Part shown: piece after piece, positions 59,318 through 64,000 of the stretch
Layout of the letters: every line of letters begins with the position of its first letter
Position numbering within the stretch: the first letter of the stretch is position 1
Assembly: GCA_947561395.2 (NCBI GenBank)
Contig: OX387190.1
Location: forward strand, 17,788,858-17,852,857
DNA length: 64,000 nt
Reading direction: 5' to 3'
From: Buxus sempervirens
Taxonomy: Eukaryota; Streptophyta; Magnoliopsida; Buxales; Buxaceae
The notes under the pieces: generated by a model
Seen by the model: the letters and a program-made list of their open reading frames with translations, nothing else
What the model was told of the DNA's origin: nothing
Databases searched by the model: none
Translations under genes and position numbers: made by a program

Positions 59318-59666
59318 TTAGTTCTCACATACAAGCCCCTTGACTACCTCAACAAGGTTTTTCTCACTCTTAACGCTTTGAACCCAGATTGCATTGATGT
59401 GAACTCGCTCAATGCTCTGCTTCAAAGTCCTAGCCATTGAGGGCTTAGTACGAGTTGCAAAGAATTCCTCAATTTCCTTTGCTTTCTCATGAGAAGAAAA
59501 CTGAAAAATAAAATTAACAAAAGAAAAACACAATTAATGCATATTAATTTGTACAGACTGGAGAGAGAGAAAGAGAGAGAGTACATACCGGTGAGACAAT
59601 TGCACTAACGAAACGAGTGATGAGAAATCCAGAACCCCAGGTCTTCGAGATGTAATCCCAGTTATC
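59318..59666 (-). CDS. APM1: M1 aminopeptidase (APM1-like), last two exons
   Basis: Exon 59589-59666 (78 bases) encodes DNWDYISKTWGSGFLITRF and on to VSP, with acceptor GCAG at 59667-59670 and donor GTATGT from 59588. The final exon 59318-59500 begins FSSHEKAKEIEEFF, continues TKPSMARTLKQSIERVHINA and ends in TAA. This is the conserved C-terminal end of plant M1 aminopeptidases (puromycin-sensitive type; Arabidopsis APM1 is linked to auxin transport and root growth). The HEXXH metal site lies far upstream and is not in the window. No earlier exon was recognised up to 64000, so this is either the tail of a gene with a long intron or a detached fragment. Confidence 0.85.
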
Positions 59667-62394
59667 CTGCACTCCAAGAATGAAGTATCATCAGATAGAA
59701 GTATGATGAACCACCAAGAAATTTGAAACATTTGTCTTGCTATTTCTTATCAATTACCCATGTTCATCTTTCTTAATTTACCAAACTCTTATAGTTGTGT
59801 TCAAGATACAAATACAGTACTCAAAATCACAAAAGACTTCATTTCCTTGCACATCTATACCACCAGATAATTATTAGCTCATGACCTACGACGCAGTCTA
59901 CATTGCCTTCAGTAGAAACCTGCATACCTGGATAGACACCGGTTAGGAAGTGATAGACAAGTAAAGGATGGACCCAAAATATAGTAAGAACAACTTATAG
60001 AGATCTCAAGGGCTTCCATTCATGGTGGTATGCCATCAAGAATTTCCCTTCTTCTCATCAGCTTATGCTTCCCTCCCTCAACACCAACTGCTTTTGTAGC
60101 TATGAGAAATCAAGGGTCTTATTCCATATTAATTGTGAAATCCAGATTTGTTTCACTGTAGTTTCACTTCCCATTGAATTGTATAATATTCTTAGTACTT
60201 ATTAAGAATATCCTTAGAAAAAAGATCCAACTAGAGCACATTACTTGCAATCTTGGATATGACAACTCCAGCTCTCTATGACAAATATGCTCCCATCTCT
60301 ATAATGAATGAACTTCTAAATCACAGACATAGAAGTGCAGACAAAGATGTCGACCCCACAAGATTCAAATAAAACAATGCCATATCTTGATTGGTAAGCA
60401 CAAACATATAAAAATAGAAAGGCTAAGATAAAAATTAATCTCTAATATTCCTTGAAACTTCCTAAAAGGTCTGATCTTAACCAAACTCCTTCAGGACATC
60501 CAACAAAAATGAAAAGCTCACAAGCATAAGATTAAGAAAAGGAACAAATAGCATTTTGAGAAGGTGAACCTTAAGGAGCTTTTTGATACAATCAAGGCCT
60601 TGGTGGGAAATAAATGCGAGAACTAGAAGGCAGATATGGTGAAAATGGAGATGAAAATTGTGAGTAAAAAATATCACGCTTTTCACAGACTGTGCCAGAA
60701 GGCTAGAATTAGATGTAGTAGTCGAGGAGGAAAAGGAGATAAAGATAGATAACAAATGGTTCCAAGAACTCTTTCTTGAAGAGGTTCAACATGGGGCGCT
60801 TCTAGATGGGATGAGTTTTGATTGTCTTGTTGGGAAGATAGCAACTGGCATGAAAAGCCATTACCCAAGTAGAAGGCATTAGGCATTATTGCAGAATAAA
60901 TCTTAATCTAAATGGCTTTTCTTTTATTTTATTTTTTTCTTCATATGTAATAAGGATTCATTGAAAATTTGAAATCAAAAGAGAGGCAGGGAGGACCACA
61001 AAAGATGAATATGATGTGAAATCCTTTTGCACCGAAGCCCAATTTAAATGGCTTATCATAGGCATTCCACAATAGGTGTTGCAAACAGGTGAAAAGCAAT
61101 CTTCTGAGTACTGCTGCTTAGTTCCATCATTCAGTGATATTTGAGAATGGTGTAAGTGCTATATTTATCTATAAAGAAGGCTGTCGCATTACACATGTGA
61201 GGTCTAGTCCACTTAGCATGGTTATAAGTTTTGCAAGATTTTATCCGATCTTTCTTCAGAAGGGTTAAAATTTTAATCTTGGTTGTTTCCCACTCCTAAA
61301 ATGAGTTCAAAGGAAATAGCAAGATATTAGATGGTGGTTGCTCACTTAAAAGTGGAATCCAGGTGACTATTTGCAAGACTTGGTAATAGGAAAGCTTAGG
61401 ATATTTAATTGTTCTATAAAATGACGGGGTTGGCTTTTGCCAAATGTGTTTCCTTGAGCTTCTTTACATATTTGAGCGGTTTGAGACAGGTCAATCCCCT
61501 TCCTTTTTTTTTTTCTATTCATTATTGTGTCAAAAGGCATTTAACACATTGATTCAAAGATCTACCAACTGTGTATCCATTGAGGGCTTTGTGGTTAGTA
61601 GTATGATTTTGTTATCTCCTATAGCTTGTTGATTATATGTTTCCTTTAATCTAGGGTATCCCATGATCAATTTAAGGTCATATGTTGTATTGAGTGTTTA
61701 CAGTTTATTTGATGACAATTGGCAAAATTTTACCTTCCACCCTCCAGCATGGTGAAGGGAAATGATATTCTAATGAAAATTCCCTTATTCCAAAGTGAAA
61801 TTTTGATGGCATGGTAGAATTTTGCAGCACGACCCTAAAATTGCCTATTTAAGGATAATTTTGAGGTAAATTTCTCCCTATTTTCTCAAAAATTCCCCAA
61901 TTATTATTCTTGTTCACTTCTTGAGCTAAAAAAAAAGTGATATATATATACAACTCCCAACAACCTAGAAAACACTCATTTATGAGTATTTTATGAATCG
62001 ATAGCACTTGTGTACATATTTTAAGGATTTGAAGCATCTCCAATGATTGAGTTTGAGCAAAATATGAATAACTAGTTTAAAGGAGTTATTTAACTTCTAT
62101 TCTTACTTTCATCCCTTATCTCTTTGATTTTTACTAATCAAGGGTTTACTTTTTTACTTCGCCAGATATTTTGCCAAGCAAACGTGGCAAAATTTTGCTG
62201 GCATGCCACCAGAATTTTGGCGGCAAATTGTGTCAAATTCTTGGAAATTAAGAAAAACTTATAGAGTGGTTTACATAACAGCAAAATATTCCTAGAACAA
62301 CCAAAGAATATATATACATATCCAGTTACTTCTCTCTCTCTCTCTACACACACACATATATACATGTGTGTGTTCGCATGTGCATCTGTGTATG
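59667..62394. other. Intron or intergenic DNA, nothing recognised
   Basis: Upstream of the APM1-like exons on their strand. Short open frames (60477-60755, 60683-60886) have no recognisable motif. A TC microsatellite lies at about 62330-62345. Confidence 0.5.
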
Positions 62395-63423
62395 TAACAA
62401 GTCAAAGAAATCATCATCATCATCTTCATAAACCAGTTCCCATCAAAGTGGGGTCTGCGACACAAATCTCTTCTCTATCCTGCTCTATCACCTATCATAT
62501 CTTTAGTTAATCTATGTTTTTATAAGTCTTGTTTTACACTCCATCCATATCTTTTTAGGTCTTCCTCTTACTCGCTTAGGCCTTTCAATATGCATACTCT
62601 CACATCTTATTACGGATGCATCTCTAAGGCTCCACTTAACATAACCAAACCATCTTAACCTACTTTCTTCCCTTTTATCCCTAATGAATGCTACGCCTAT
62701 TCACTTTTGAATGTCTCCATTTCTTATTTTGTCTTTTTTAGTTTTGCTACAAGTCCATCTTAGCATCCCCATCTTAGTAACACTATGTTTTGAATATGTT
62801 GATTCTTTGCCACCCAACGTTCTGCACCATCAACATAGCTGGTCTAGTTGCTATCTTATAAAACTTACTCTTTAATTTAAGTGGATCACACTTATCACAC
62901 AAAACCTTAGAAGCACCCTCCACTTGAGCCAACTAGCTCTAATTTTATGTGCAACAACTTCATCAATTTATCCACCTTTTTGTACTATTGATCCAAGATA
63001 TTTGAACTTGTTACTTTAAGGGATATCCTAATTGTCAATTTTAATAGTTTCATTAGTTATATTGTTATTTGTATTAAAATGGCATTTTATATATTCAGTC
63101 TTCGCACGGCTTAGTTTAAAACCTTTTGATTCTAAGGCCTCTCTTCACAATTCTAGCATAATATTTACTTCTTCTCTAGTGTAAACATACACGAAGGTAC
63201 CTCATCTTGAATGAGACTCGTCAACCAACCATAACCATAACGAAAAGATAAAGGCTAATAGCTGACGCTTGATGCAAACCTATCTTAACCAGGAAATCAA
63301 TTCTCACCTCCAACAGTTTCACTTTAGCTAAGGCTCTACTATACATCCTTCATTATATTAATATATTTAATTGGTACACCTTTTTATACAAAGTCCACCA
63401 AATTAAGTCTCTTAGAGCCCTAT
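62395..63423 (-). pseudogene. RTE-type LINE, 3' part, degenerate
   Basis: The minus-strand translation, across several frames, gives the C-terminal end of an RTE-clade reverse transcriptase. It shows SKGF-like and LSRAKTEYIKC-like blocks, then KFKYLGSIVQKGG, RLRWFGYV and RGRPKKIW. The element's 3' end at the left carries an ATGATG microsatellite tail (near 62412-62428), usual for RTE elements. Many stops and shifts make it inactive. It may sit in an intron upstream of the APM1-like exons. Confidence 0.82.
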
Positions 63424-64000
63424 TGTCAGAACCCTAATTTTGGGGATTTTAAGAGATTAGAATGCAAAAACAATAAAAAGGGGTTTTTGAAATAAAAAGT
63501 TGAAAATAGGGGAAAAGTGAAAATTCCAAAATTAAAATTATACCCTTAGACTTCTAAATATATCAGAATTGGAATAAACTCTTCCAAATTTACAAAATTA
63601 ATAGCTGTGCGATCAAAACCAACTCTCGGTTTTGATCGTCCTTACCATTTTTCATCTAAATCTCTTAAAACCTTCAAGGAAATGAATCTTGGATGACCAG
63701 AAGGGTTAATTAGATTGAAATAGAGGATTTCCTTACTTGTTTTGGCGTTTCTTTCAAATTCCATCTAACAGCCAAATCTTTGGGTCTTTCATGAATCTTT
63801 TTCCCTTGATTTTCTAGTCCCTCTTGGTGTGGAAACTTCCAAAGATGCAGAGAATCTTTTCTTTCCATTTTGCTGCGGCTATCGATTCTCTCTCTTCTGT
63901 GAGCAACCATTTCTTTTAAAATGGCATATTCTTCTCTTGAACAGGGACAGCTTCTCCGATTCTCACGAACCGCTCTTCCCTATCTCTCTTTCTCTCTCAA
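63424..64000 (+). mobile_element. Possible start of another LTR
   Basis: TGTCAGAACCC at 63424 looks like an LTR start and ends the LINE abruptly. About 185 bp in lies a dyad, CGATCAAAACC and GGTTTTGATCG with a 7-bp centre (about 63610-63638), recalling the U3 dyads of the other families. The other end is outside the window. The open frame at 63710-63910 (minus) has no recognised motif. Confidence 0.35.

Noticed and set aside
59880..59945. Candidate further upstream exon of APM1.
   Set aside because: The minus-strand translation has a stop and no likeness to the expected conserved residues before the DNWD exon.

Overview
The window reads as a plant nuclear genome, almost certainly a eudicot (species not determined). 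The evidence is an AT-rich background, plant Ty3/gypsy retrotransposons of the Tat/Ogre type, a hAT transposase relic, an RTE-type LINE relic, and the last two exons of a plant M1 aminopeptidase (APM1-like). Most of the sequence is transposon. No RNA gene, CRISPR array or prokaryotic feature was seen.

Layout. 1-680 is the right end of an LTR of family 3 (TGTAAAATCCC...GTTACA). 681-10127 is AT-rich and holds two Helitron-like termini, a solo LTR (1628-3918), an RNase H-like LINE relic (about 6375-6860), a dispersed repeat (about 7917-8395) and a PIF/Harbinger-like MITE (9373-9820). A broken hAT transposon starts at 10128. From 11792 to 50598 there is one deep nest of LTR elements, set out below. 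hAT-like sequence in the opposite orientation (50599-50803 and 55178-55747) closes the block and is itself split by a family-3 LTR (50804-55177), which holds another LTR (52329-54140). 55748-64000 is host-like DNA with the APM1-like exons (59318-59666, minus), an RTE LINE relic (62395-63423, minus) and possibly a new LTR start (63424).

The nest, from outside in, read from terminal motifs and target-site duplications (TSDs). Into the hAT went LTR G (11792-). Into G went a family-3 solo LTR (12100-16850, TSD caaat), which itself carries a family-1 solo LTR (12491-14764, TSD acgtc). Also into G went element B (plus, 16985-50598). B has a 5' LTR, a PBS, a long leader, a gag, no pol, a polypurine tract and a truncated 3' LTR. 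B's leader was hit by a family-2 LTR (21388-23925, TSD gtggg) and by LTR E (24293-28403, TSD gtatt/gtatc). E carries a second family-2 LTR (25629-26977, TSD cccca). B's gag was hit by element A (minus, 30639-43999, TSD cctag/cctgg), a Tat-lineage element with gag, protease, G-patch-like, RT-RNase H, second RNase H and integrase relics plus an antisense extra ORF. A's gag carries one more solo LTR (39890-42230, TSD gccat).

The strongest unexplained signal is shared by otherwise unlike LTR families. Just upstream of the LTR promoter lies an array of short perfect or near-perfect palindromes. The core differs by family (GTATCCGAC/GTCGGATAC, CCCGTA/TACGGG, CGCTCGAGCG) and within family 1 the two arms change together. 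The same LTRs carry a TATA box, then a consensus CAG|GTAAG splice donor about 100 bases later. These features suggest a common promoter and leader design in this retrotransposon group.
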